A stretch of 12,677 bases of DNA from the NCBI GenBank assembly GCA_002381695.1, contig DFXM01000020.1, forward strand, positions 601,460-614,136, given 5' to 3'. Within the stretch, counting starts at the first letter, position 1, and every line of letters starts with the position of its first letter. Source of the DNA: Clostridium sp. UBA4108 (GTDB taxonomy: Bacteria > Bacillota > Clostridia > Clostridiales > Clostridiaceae). Shown piece by piece: positions 6,659-12,631 of the stretch. A model generated the notes under the pieces. That model was not told where the DNA came from, searched no databases, and saw only the letters and a list, made by a program, of their open reading frames with translations. The position numbers and the translations under genes were made by a program.

Positions 6659-6812
6659 CATTGGAGTGTTAGTAGAGGAAAAAAGTAGTAACATAGGATA
6701 TGTAGCGAGGCTTAGGGTTGTTACTAGTGATTCTGTAATAATTGATAATTGTATTAGTTGGTTCAATTTATCAAAAGCACTTATTAATGTTGGATTGAGA
6801 ATGCAAAAGTAA
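6639..6812 (+). CDS. Possible small ORF overlapping the end of the MocR gene, or a gene remnant
   Basis: A 57-codon frame runs from ATG 6639 to TAA 6812 in a different frame from the regulator, overlapping its last 20 bases. A better-supported start is GTG 6666, which has AAGGAG (6650-6655) ten nt upstream and would give 48 aa ending in NVGLRMQK. The peptide (for example NIGYVARLRVVTSDSVII) looks protein-like but I recognise no family. It could be a translationally coupled small protein, the tail of a decayed gene, or chance. Confidence 0.3.
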   Translation: MRFLRSNIGVLVEEKSSNIGYVARLRVVTSDSVIIDNCISWFNLSKALINVGLRMQK

Positions 6813-6872
6813 TAGATTTTAGTGAATGTCATATGTATTCAAGAAATCTTAGATAAATAGCGTAAAAGATAG

Positions 6873-6914
6873 AAAGCTTAAATACTTCATCTATAAATGA
6901 GGTATTTAAGCTTT
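6873..6914. terminator. Bidirectional terminator, AAGCTTAAATA family, copy 2
   Basis: The arms AAAGCTTAAATACTTCAT (6873-6890) and ATGAGGTATTTAAGCTTT (6897-6914) pair over 18 bp with one U-G wobble and a 6-nt loop. A T-run follows on the plus strand. It sits between the convergent MocR and YhhN genes. The outer 12 bp are identical to the hairpins at 3415 and 9139, while the inner part differs but still pairs. Confidence 0.82.
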
Positions 6915-6972
6915 TTAATTACATATTTAAAATTAAGGACTATGAAATAAAAACTAATTTGTACTATATATG

Positions 6973-7611
6973 TTATATGAAACTAATAACTAAGAGAAAT
7001 TGAGCTGCTAGATAAGTAGACATAATATAAAATTTGTGTAGTTTAAACCTTTTAATGAAAGATGTCCTAGCTAGAATATAATCAGATATTATAAAGAATA
7101 TTGAACCTGTTAATGCGAAAATAGATGAGATATTGTTTTTAGTAACAAAAAATAGAGCTGCGTAAAATACCATGGTAGATATTATTACTAAATATGCTAA
7201 TACAGGGAACTTCATGTTATTTAAATACTTAAATAAAGAACTATAGGCTAGTACACCAAGAATCCCTAAAATCAGAATTATAGGAAAAATAATCACAATT
7301 GATGGCTTAATAGAAATTTTTTTAGCTAAAGCTATAATATAACAAACATGACCAACTAAAAAAGCTAGTAATCCTCCTATAAAAAGTGGTTGGCTATTAT
7401 CTGATAATAGAAAAGTATCACCTATGAAACCAAATAGCATTGCTGATATTATCAAAATAGATGGTGAGGAAGAAGTAACTAGAAAGTAAAGAAGTAAAGT
7501 TGGCATTAGAAAAGGTTTTGTTAAAATCCTCTCAGTATTACGGTCTGTATAACAAAACCATAGATGAGAAGCTGAGACTAATAAATATAAAAATAATAAT
7601 AAATTACTCAT
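6973..7611 (-). CDS. YhhN/TMEM86 family membrane protein, putative lysoplasmalogenase
   Basis: Polytopic membrane protein, 212 aa with about eight hydrophobic segments. Family marks are visible: TKPFLMP (31-37), the aspartate in FGFIGDTFLL (D65), GGLLAFLVGHVCY with H88, and IFFIISDYILA with D177 near the C-terminus. TMEM86 members hydrolyse the vinyl ether bond of lysoplasmalogens, and anaerobic clostridia contain plasmalogens, so this activity is plausible but not proven for bacterial members of this subgroup. The ribosome site AGGAGG lies 5 nt before ATG 7611. Monocistronic, ending at the shared terminator at 6873-6914. Confidence 0.85.
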   Translation of the reverse strand: MSNLLLFLYLLVSASHLWFCYTDRNTERILTKPFLMPTLLLYFLVTSSSPSILIISAMLFGFIGDTFLLSDNSQPLFIGGLLAFLVGHVCYIIALAKKISIKPSIVIIFPIILILGILGVLAYSSLFKYLNNMKFPVLAYLVIISTMVFYAALFFVTKNNISSIFALTGSIFFIISDYILARTSFIKRFKLHKFYIMSTYLAAQFLLVISFI

Positions 7612-7945
7612 ATAGTCCTCCTATAACTTACTTTTAATTATATTATGCAAAATGAAATATTTGGATAGTGTATATCAAGTATAACATACCGCTCTGAAAA
7701 TGTAGAACATATAGGTGAAATTCAGATGAGTTAAGTAATTTATATTAAGGAATAGATCACCATCTTGTGATATTGAGGAGATAAAATATATAGTGCTAAA
7801 ATCAACAACCATTCAAAACAGAGTCTTAAATTAAAATTTTATATAGTAACTATTAATTATTGATGTTATAATCCAAATATCTAAATTATAAGATAGCTAG
7901 AAGATTATAATAAGATAATAGTTATTATTAAGATAGGAGAATACA
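7612..7945. other. Divergent intergenic region, 334 bp
   Basis: This gap lies between the start of the minus-strand YhhN gene and the plus-strand YwbE gene and should carry both promoters. Only the YwbE-side extended -10 at 7864-7872 is convincing. A TATAAT-like hexamer occurs on the minus strand near 7649-7654 without a good -35. I see no open frame of note. Confidence 0.5.
7864..7872 (+). promoter_or_regulatory. Extended -10 promoter for the ywbE unit
   Basis: TGTTATAAT is a perfect extended -10 element, the same nonamer as at 1324-1332. No recognisable -35 precedes it. Transcription would start near 7879, about 67 nt before YwbE. Confidence 0.5.
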
Positions 7946-8137
7946 ATGAATGGAAATAGTCGAGGAAATATAAAGCCAGGTATGAAGGTTAAAGTTGTAC
8001 AAAAACAGGATCAAAGAACAGGTAAATTAACTGAGGGAATTGTAGAAAGCATTCTTACAAAATCAGCTAATCATCCTCATGGAATCAAGGTAAGACTTGT
8101 AGGAGGAATTGTAGGAAGAGTTCAAGAAATACAATAA
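7946..8137 (+). CDS. ywbE: YwbE family small protein
   Basis: A 63-aa protein matching the YwbE (DUF2196) family in length and pattern: RGNIKPGMKVKVVQKQDQRTG, LTEGIVESILTKSANHPHGIKVRL, then a terminal GRVQEIQ. The family is a small beta-rich, basic fold of unknown role, predicted cytoplasmic. AGGAGA lies 5 nt upstream of the ATG. The stop codon overlaps the ribosome site of the following small gene, so the two are surely cotranscribed and probably translationally coupled. Confidence 0.9.
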   Translation: MNGNSRGNIKPGMKVKVVQKQDQRTGKLTEGIVESILTKSANHPHGIKVRLVGGIVGRVQEIQ

Positions 8138-8148
8138 GGAGTTTTATT

Positions 8149-8301
8149 ATGAGTAAAAATTTAGAGATGATGAAAAAATTAATTGAAGAAAAAAAACAAA
8201 AAGGAAATAGTTTAAGTAATAATAGAAGAGCAGAAAAAAGCATTGGAAAGTCTTCAAAGGGTGTTAGAATAGGTAATGGTGGAGGCGTCTTTGATAAATA
8301 A
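8149..8301 (+). CDS. Small basic protein, 50 aa, downstream of ywbE
   Basis: The frame from ATG 8149 to TAA 8301 encodes 50 aa starting MSKNLEMMKKLIEEKKQKG and ending GGGVFDK. It is lysine/arginine-rich, with a helical N-terminal half and a Gly/Ser-rich second half, cytoplasmic. The ribosome site is excellent: AAGGAG (8136-8141), 7 nt before the ATG, overlapping the ywbE stop. A strong terminator begins 2 nt after the stop, so the unit ywbE-this gene is complete. I recognise no domain; the basic, low-complexity sequence could suit nucleic-acid or ribosome contact, but that is conjecture. Confidence 0.8.
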   Translation: MSKNLEMMKKLIEEKKQKGNSLSNNRRAEKSIGKSSKGVRIGNGGGVFDK

Positions 8302-8302
8302 T

Positions 8303-8332
8303 AAAATACGCTAACTAAAATTAGCGTATTTT
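8303..8332. terminator. Bidirectional rho-independent terminator
   Basis: The arms AAAATACGCTAA (8303-8314) and TTAGCGTATTTT (8321-8332) are perfectly complementary with a 6-nt loop and flanking A and T runs. It lies between the convergent ywbE unit and ferritin gene and can serve both. Confidence 0.85.
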
Positions 8333-8366
8333 ATTATTTATACTAAGTAAAAATTTTACTTAATAA

Positions 8367-8882
8367 TTATGCATTTGTTGGAGATGGGGGTACAAAAGTT
8401 CTTGTTGCAAGCTCTGCATCTAATGTATAGAGTGCATGAGGATCATTTGAAATTCGTTGTAATTTTTTTATTATGTTTGAAACTGTGGACATCTCTTCTA
8501 CTTGTTCGTCTATAAACCATTTTAAGAAACTGATAGTTGCATGCTCCTTTTCCTCAATAGCGATATCCATTAAGTTATAAATTCTATCTGTAACTGATTT
8601 TTCATGTTCAAGAGTAAGATAAAATGCATCAAGAATTGAAGGGCTCTCATTTACTGGCTCGTTAATTCCAATAAAATTTATCCTACCTTCCATTTCACTG
8701 ATGAAATCGAAAAACTTCATTGCATGAAATTTTTCTTCCTCTGCTTGAACCTTAAAGAAATTAGTAAATCCATCTAAATCTTGTGAAGCACAGTAACCAG
8801 CTAGTGCTAAATAGATATGAGATGAATAAAATTCGTAATTCATCTGTTTATTTAATTCTTCAAAAAGTCTTTTGCTTATCAT
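8367..8882 (-). CDS. ftnA: Ferritin (bacterial non-heme, FtnA type)
   Basis: A 24-mer iron storage protein that oxidises Fe(II) at a di-iron centre and stores it as mineral in the cytoplasm; 171 aa, normal length. The ferroxidase ligands known from E. coli FtnA align by position: E17, E50, H53, E94, Q127 and E130 are all present (MNYEFYSSHIYL, AEEEKFHAMKFF, LEHEKSV, DEQVEEM). Four helices plus a short C-terminal helix are expected. AGGAGG precedes the ATG at 8882 by a few bases. It is transcribed alone from an extended -10 promoter at 8930-8957 and ends at the shared terminator with the ywbE unit. The symbol is by family similarity. Confidence 0.95.
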   Translation of the reverse strand: MISKRLFEELNKQMNYEFYSSHIYLALAGYCASQDLDGFTNFFKVQAEEEKFHAMKFFDFISEMEGRINFIGINEPVNESPSILDAFYLTLEHEKSVTDRIYNLMDIAIEEKEHATISFLKWFIDEQVEEMSTVSNIIKKLQRISNDPHALYTLDAELATRTFVPPSPTNA

Positions 8883-8929
8883 TTTTTATCCTCCTTAATT
8901 TGTCTGTATCAAATTATGTACTTTAGTAT

Positions 8930-8957
8930 ATTATACCATAAAAATAACAATTTGTAA
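8930..8957 (-). promoter_or_regulatory. Ferritin promoter
   Basis: On the minus strand TTACAA (8957-8952), a 16-bp spacer and the extended -10 TGGTATAAT (8938-8930) form a promoter, giving a leader of about 40 nt. Immediately upstream lies an inverted repeat TTTGTAA...TTACAAA (8951-8957 and 8976-8982) enclosing the 10-mer palindrome AATAATTATT (8963-8972), a possible site for an iron- or peroxide-responsive regulator. Confidence 0.5.
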
Positions 8958-9138
8958 TTAATAATAATTATTCTTTACAAATATTTAACTTATAGAAATG
9001 AGAATATTTATAGGAGTGATTTAAGGACTTCGCTATAAATATTTAATTAACTATTTACTAAAGTATAGTAGTTAAAATTACATTAACATTATTCCCAAAA
9101 TACAGAATTTAAATTGCTATTATAAAAAAATATAAAAT

Positions 9139-9183
9139 TTAAAGCTTAAATATACGAGATCTCAAGGTATATTTAAGCTTTAA
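9139..9183 (-). terminator. Terminator of the YczE gene, AAGCTTAAATA family, copy 3
   Basis: AAAGCTTAAATATAC (9141-9155) pairs perfectly with GTATATTTAAGCTTT (9167-9181), extended by two A-T pairs outside, with an 11-nt loop containing GAGATCTC. On the minus strand the hairpin is followed by a T-rich tract ending in seven Ts. It begins immediately after the YczE stop at 9186. The outer 12 bp match the hairpins at 3415 and 6873. Confidence 0.82.
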
Positions 9184-9185
9184 TA

Positions 9186-9863
9186 TTAACTAATATTTGA
9201 ATCTTGATTTTTATTTGACAAGAGTACCCTTAAAAACTTTATATAATCATCAATAAATTTATGTTGAATCTTACTTACATCAAATTTAAAAAGTTTGAAG
9301 GCAAATTGAACAAAATATCCGCCTCCAATTACCATAATTAAAGTGCCAACACCAACAGTTCCGCCTAAAATATAACCTATAATTAATACTGTTAATTCAA
9401 TAGAATTTCTTATGAAGCGAACAGATTTTTTAGTTTTTTTAGTTAATGCAATCATTAGACCATCCCTTGGACCAGAACCTAATCCTGCACTAATATAAAA
9501 ATAACTAGCTATTCCTATAACAAACATTCCAAGAAGCATCATAACTACTTTTCCTATTAAATTACGAAATACTGGAATTAAATTATTAAGCATTAATAAA
9601 TCCATGAACATACCTATAAATAACATGTTGCATATAGTTCCTATGCCAACTTTTTCGCCTAGAATCCAATCGAGTATTACAAATAAAAGTCCAACTATAA
9701 TACTTGCTTGACCCATGGTAATTCCAATTTGGTTGGAGAAACCACGATGAAAAACATCCCAAGGAGATAATCCTAGATTTGCATTAATAGTTAAAACTAT
9801 GCCAACAGCATAAAGAAAAAGACCTATAAATAATCTACTTAAGGTTAATAATGATTTTTTCAT
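9186..9863 (-). CDS. YczE/YitT-like integral membrane protein
   Basis: A 225-aa membrane protein with about five to six hydrophobic segments and a short charged C-terminal tail in the cytoplasm. It is an internal duplication: NANLGLSPWDVF (27-38) with GEKVGIGTICNMLFIG (69-84) mirrors SAGLGSGPRDGLM (125-137) with GGTVGVGTLIMVIGGG (167-182). This is the pattern of the YczE/YyaS/YitT families of Firmicutes, whose transport substrate or role is not established; B. subtilis yczE lies near the surfactin locus and affects lipopeptide production. A GGAGGG ribosome site precedes the ATG by 6 nt. Monocistronic, ended by the hairpin at 9139-9183. Divergent from the region before mscL. Confidence 0.85.
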   Translation of the reverse strand: MKKSLLTLSRLFIGLFLYAVGIVLTINANLGLSPWDVFHRGFSNQIGITMGQASIIVGLLFVILDWILGEKVGIGTICNMLFIGMFMDLLMLNNLIPVFRNLIGKVVMMLLGMFVIGIASYFYISAGLGSGPRDGLMIALTKKTKKSVRFIRNSIELTVLIIGYILGGTVGVGTLIMVIGGGYFVQFAFKLFKFDVSKIQHKFIDDYIKFLRVLLSNKNQDSNIS

Positions 9864-10052
9864 ATAATACCCTCCAATATGGTATTCATTATCTTTATTA
9901 GGTATAGGGTTTTTATACTATTATAAAATACTATTAATATAATTAGTTTATCATAAAAGTAGAATCATGTGAGTCGATTTATTTAATGGAGAACTGAAGG
10001 CTTAAATTGGTTATAAATTTATATACCATACCATATATATTAGTACCTTATA

Positions 10053-10163
10053 GTGCTATTAAATGAAGGCATTAAAAGGTTAATGAAGTTTGGATATATT
10101 CATCCTTGTTCAACCTATCCAATGTCAGACCTAATTATTGAAATACCTATTATAGAACAATAA
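10053..10163 (+). pseudogene. Possible gene remnant or micro-ORF before a strong terminator
   Basis: A frame from GTG 10053 (or ATG 10083) to TAA 10163 reads 36 (or 26) aa, including FGYIHPCSTYPMSDLIIEIP, and is closed upstream by a stop at 10041. It ends 12 nt before a strong plus-strand terminator that has no other gene to serve. The alternating hydrophobic C-terminal pattern looks like the end of a real protein domain, so this may be the tail of a deleted gene. I do not recognise the family, and the AGG-poor context argues against efficient initiation. Confidence 0.3.
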
Positions 10164-10175
10164 GAGTTAAAAACT

Positions 10176-10229
10176 AAGGGGACTACCTTCGTCAATGTTT
10201 TTTTAATCATTGACAAAGGTAGTCTCTTT
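10176..10229 (+). terminator. Strong rho-independent terminator without an obvious gene
   Basis: GACTACCTTCGTCAATG (10181-10197) pairs with CATTGACAAAGGTAGTC (10208-10224) with a single mismatch and a 10-nt T-rich loop; the stem extends outward to about 22 bp and a T-run follows at 10225-10232. The nearest upstream plus-strand coding material is only the 36-codon frame at 10053-10163. Confidence 0.75.
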
Positions 10230-10240
10230 TTTATAAATGA

Positions 10241-10286
10241 ATAAATATATCAAGACAGAAATTAATTTCTATCTTAATATATTTAT
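10241..10286. repeat. 46-bp near-perfect palindrome upstream of mscL
   Basis: The 23-nt left half (10241-10263) and right half (10264-10286) are complementary at 21 of 23 positions, centred on GAAATTAATTTC. Both mismatches are C-A on the plus strand and would be G-U wobbles in a minus-strand RNA. It lies between the orphan terminator and the mscL promoter. Function unknown: it could be an operator, a cruciform-forming site or a terminator for leftward transcription. Confidence 0.5.
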
Positions 10287-10315
10287 CTTTAAATTTATTC
10301 ATAATATAAAAAATA

Positions 10316-10324
10316 TGCTAAAAT
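10316..10324 (+). promoter_or_regulatory. Extended -10 promoter for mscL
   Basis: TGCTAAAAT fits an extended -10 (TG-n-TAAAAT), with no clear -35. Transcription would start near 10331, leaving a leader of about 23 nt before the mscL start. Confidence 0.4.
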
Positions 10325-10353
10325 AAAATAAGTATTTCATGGAGGTGAAAGAA

Positions 10354-10785
10354 ATGTGGAAAGAATTCAAAAAATTTGCATTTAAAGGTAATGTATTAGA
10401 TATGGCTGTAGGTGTTATAATTGGAGGCGCTTTTGGAAAAATTGTAACTTCCTTAGTAAATGATATTATAATGCCTATATTTGGATATTTAACTTCGGGA
10501 ATGGATTTTAAATCTATGAAAAAGGTGCTAGAGCCAGCAGTTATAGAAGGTGGAAAGATTATTAAGCCAGAAGCAGCATTGCTATATGGAAGTTTTATAC
10601 AAAATGTAGTTGATTTCTTAATAATATCTTTTTCAATATACATATTTATAAGAATTATAAATATTACTAGAAAGAAACAAAATGATAAGGAAGCTGAGAA
10701 TGCTGAAGCTCCAAAGGGGCCAACTCAAGAAGAGTTATTAGTGGAAATTAGAGATTTGTTAAAAAGTCAAAAACAAGATATATAG
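10354..10785 (+). CDS. mscL: Large-conductance mechanosensitive channel MscL
   Basis: A pentameric membrane channel that opens on membrane tension to release solutes during hypo-osmotic shock. The 143-aa protein has the amphipathic N-terminus MWKEFKKFAFKGNV, first membrane helix with LDMAVGVIIGGAFGKIV and VNDIIMPIFG, a periplasm-side loop around residues 48-75, second helix YGSFIQNVVDFLIISFSIYI, and the cytoplasmic C-terminal helix EELLVEIRDLLKSQ. The start is the ATG at 10354, with GGAGGTGA at 10341-10348 five nt upstream; the in-frame ATG at 10339 overlaps this ribosome site and is rejected. The stop codon lies inside the first bases of dispersed repeat copy B, so the last codon and stop may have been supplied by that element. 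Confidence 0.95.
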   Translation: MWKEFKKFAFKGNVLDMAVGVIIGGAFGKIVTSLVNDIIMPIFGYLTSGMDFKSMKKVLEPAVIEGGKIIKPEAALLYGSFIQNVVDFLIISFSIYIFIRIINITRKKQNDKEAENAEAPKGPTQEELLVEIRDLLKSQKQDI

Positions 10786-10935
10786 GTTGTAATTAAGTTT
10801 CTACATTATAAATTAATTGATATGAGCTTCATATTATCTCTGCAAATGGTATTCGTAGAGATAATATGAAGCTCAACTTCAACAATTTATTAAACATACT
10901 TATAATATGAATTATCTTGATTACAGCTTATATAT
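10779..10935 (+). repeat. Dispersed structured repeat, copy B (most complete)
   Basis: The fullest of three copies. It starts in the mscL stop codon region, and its first 65 nt match copy C (12550-12614) at 58 positions by my count; its last ~92 nt match copy A. The centre is a hairpin: left arm GAGCTTCATATTATCTCTGC (10824-10843), loop AAATGGTATTC (10844-10854), right arm GTAGAGATAATATGAAGCTC (10855-10874), complementary at 19 of 20 positions with one G-U, plus one more outer pair. No coding capacity and no target duplication that I can see. Confidence 0.85.
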
Positions 10936-11002
10936 AATTACTTAATAAAGTTAAATAGCTGTAAATAATAATAAGATAAATCTGATAAGAAAAAGTGAAA
11001 TT

Positions 11003-11024
11003 ATCTTATACAAATTTATAAGAT
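11003..11024 (-). terminator. Weak terminator of the lemA-tpm unit
   Basis: ATCTTATA (11003-11010) pairs with TATAAGAT (11017-11024) around a 6-nt loop, 6 nt beyond the TPM stop. On the minus strand it is followed by a moderately T-rich stretch containing five Ts. The stem is short and all but two pairs are A-T, so this is a tentative call. Confidence 0.4.
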
Positions 11025-11030
11025 GAAAGT

Positions 11031-11828
11031 TTACCATTTCCCAGAAGAACCACCACCCCCAGAGGAACCACCACCAAAGCCACCAAAACCGCCGCCAGAT
11101 CCGGAACCACCACCTCGACCACCTCTTCTACCAGTAATGCTACTCCAAAATAGGATTTTCAATATAGTAGAAAAGAATCTTCCTCTATTAAAGAATAGAT
11201 CTATTAAGAATAATATTCCGAAGATTATAGCAAAGGTACTACTAGTTCTGCCCATATTCACCTTAGAATAATTATCTGCAGGAAGTGGTATGTTTAAAGA
11301 TTTACTCAAGGTAACTCCGTATTCTTCAGCTATAAAATCACAAATGGTACTATAGCTCTGTAAAAGTCCATTTCCATAGTTACCTTCTTTAAAGTTAGGT
11401 TTTGCAATGGTATCCATAATTCTACTGGTGAGTACATCGGGGACAGCGCCTTCAAGGCCTCTGCCTACTTCAACTCTCCATTCTCTATCATTTATTGCTA
11501 AAAGAATCAAGAGCCCATTATCTTTATCCTTTTGACCAATGCCCCAGGTTCTAAAGAGATTTAAAGCATATTCTTCAATAGGTACACCTTCAGTAGAGTT
11601 AATTATAACGGTTACGGCTTGTGCACCAGTTTTATCTTCAAGCTCTTTTCCTATGGAAACAATTCCTTTAATTTCTGTTTCATTTACAATTCCAACATAA
11701 TCATTTATGTATTTATAGTCAGTTGGAGATGGATATTTATTAGCACCGTTAACAGTAAAAGAAAAAAAACATAATAACAATATAAGAGAAGAGATAAATA
11801 TCCTTAGATATCTATTTTTAATATTCAT
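11031..11828 (-). CDS. TPM domain protein (YgcG family), secreted or membrane-anchored
   Basis: A 265-aa envelope protein. Residues 8-28 form a signal peptide or membrane anchor ending VNGA. Residues 35-170 form the TPM domain (PF04536): DYVGIVNETEIKGI, GAQAVTVIINS, FRTWGIGQKDKDNGLLILLA, REWRVEVGRGLEGAVPD. A second hydrophobic segment (198-213) is followed by a tail (233-265) that is almost all Gly/Ser with RRGGRGG and a terminal GKW, typical of this family. TPM proteins are proposed to assist membrane-complex assembly or turnover; the activity here is not known. The start lies 2 nt past the lemA stop with no ribosome site, so translation is probably coupled to lemA. Confidence 0.9.
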   Translation of the reverse strand: MNIKNRYLRIFISSLILLLCFFSFTVNGANKYPSPTDYKYINDYVGIVNETEIKGIVSIGKELEDKTGAQAVTVIINSTEGVPIEEYALNLFRTWGIGQKDKDNGLLILLAINDREWRVEVGRGLEGAVPDVLTSRIMDTIAKPNFKEGNYGNGLLQSYSTICDFIAEEYGVTLSKSLNIPLPADNYSKVNMGRTSSTFAIIFGILFLIDLFFNRGRFFSTILKILFWSSITGRRGGRGGGSGSGGGFGGFGGGSSGGGGSSGKW

Positions 11829-11830
11829 TC

Positions 11831-12400
11831 TTATTTAGAAAAATCTACTTTTGGTACTTCTTGGGCACCTTCACTTGCTTTGTAAAGTGCTTTTTCTTCA
11901 AAGGCAAACAAGGAAGATACTATATTATTAGGAAATTTTCTTCTCTTTGTATTATATTGTGTAACTGCTTTATTATAATCTTGCCTTGCTACTGCAATTC
12001 GATTTTCGGTACCTTCTAATTCTACTGTTAGATCTCTAAAGTTTTGGTTTGACTTTAAATCAGGATAATTTTCAACAACTACTAGTAACCTTGAAAGTGC
12101 GCTTGAAAGTTGGGCATCGGCATTAGCACGGTCAGTAACATTTTGAGCACCAGCAAGTTTTGATCTTGCATCTGCTATTTGCGTAAAGATATCCTTTTCT
12201 TGAGTAGCATATCCTTTAACGGTATTAACCAGATTAGGAATTAAATCAGATCTTCTTTGAAGTTGAGTTTCAATATTTGATTCTGAATTATTTACATTTT
12301 GCTCTAGGGAAACTAAACTATTGTAGGTTCCGATTAAAGGCATAGCTAGAAGTATAAGAATAACAATTACGACTATTAGAGGTGTAAATTTATTTTTCAT
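11831..12400 (-). CDS. lemA: LemA family protein
   Basis: A 189-aa membrane-anchored protein: a short cytoplasmic start, one membrane helix (about 8-26, PLIVVIVILILLAMPLIG), then a long helical domain outside. LemA hallmarks are all present: YNSLVSLEQNVNNSESNIE, QLQRRSDLIPNLVNTVKGYA, VVENYPDLKSNQNF, LEGTENRIAVARQDYN and YNTKRRKFPNNIV. The family's role is poorly defined but it is very often paired with TPM proteins, as here, in envelope maintenance; the pair forms one operon with tpm second. AAGGGGAT precedes the ATG at 12400. I could not pick a convincing promoter in the AT-rich 12401-12549 stretch. Confidence 0.93.
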   Translation of the reverse strand: MKNKFTPLIVVIVILILLAMPLIGTYNSLVSLEQNVNNSESNIETQLQRRSDLIPNLVNTVKGYATQEKDIFTQIADARSKLAGAQNVTDRANADAQLSSALSRLLVVVENYPDLKSNQNFRDLTVELEGTENRIAVARQDYNKAVTQYNTKRRKFPNNIVSSLFAFEEKALYKASEGAQEVPKVDFSK

Positions 12401-12549
12401 ATTTTAATATCCCCTTTCAGATAATTAAATCACTTATTTAAATTTTTACTCTTAAAGTAATATATAGTTCTAGTATATAAATGTATTGGATATTTTATAC
12501 ATTGATATAGCAGCATTTATAAATTTAATTATCTAATAAATTAAAGTAG

Positions 12550-12614
12550 TATATAAGTTGTAATAGAGTTTCTACATTATAAATTAATTAACATGAGCTT
12601 CATATTATCCCTAC
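12550..12614 (+). repeat. Dispersed structured repeat, copy C (left half only)
   Basis: These 65 nt align without gaps to the left half of copy B (10779-10843), with 7 differences by my count, up to the inner end of the left hairpin arm (GAGCTTCATATTATCCCTAC). The match then stops: instead of the AAATGGTATTC loop the sequence continues TCAACCGTTTCGAAACC. The right half is absent from the window, so the copy is truncated, interrupted, or of a different loop type. Confidence 0.8.
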
Positions 12615-12619
12615 TCAAC

Positions 12620-12631
12620 CGTTTCGAAACC
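12620..12631. repeat. GTTTCGAAAC palindrome, shared with the other window end
   Basis: The 10-bp perfect palindrome GTTTCGAAAC sits just after repeat copy C, within CAACCGTTTCGAAACC. Its inverse-orientation context TTTCGAAACGGTT occurs at window positions 1-13, so the two ends share 13 bases on opposite strands. Confidence 0.5.

Noticed and set aside
6590..6832. 80-codon minus-strand frame overlapping the MocR 3' end
   Set aside because: It overlaps the regulator antisense, has no ribosome site and reads as a composition artefact.
10339..10353. Upstream in-frame ATG for mscL
   Set aside because: It overlaps the GGAGGTGA ribosome site; MscL proteins typically start at the M-W-K-E-F equivalent.
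10299..10643. 114-codon minus-strand frame across mscL
   Set aside because: It is antisense to a canonical MscL, so it is a shadow.
11023..11271. Proline-rich plus-strand frame (PEEPPPPEEPP-like)
   Set aside because: This is the reverse strand of the TPM protein's glycine/serine-rich tail (GGN codons read as CCN); it is not a real proline-rich protein.
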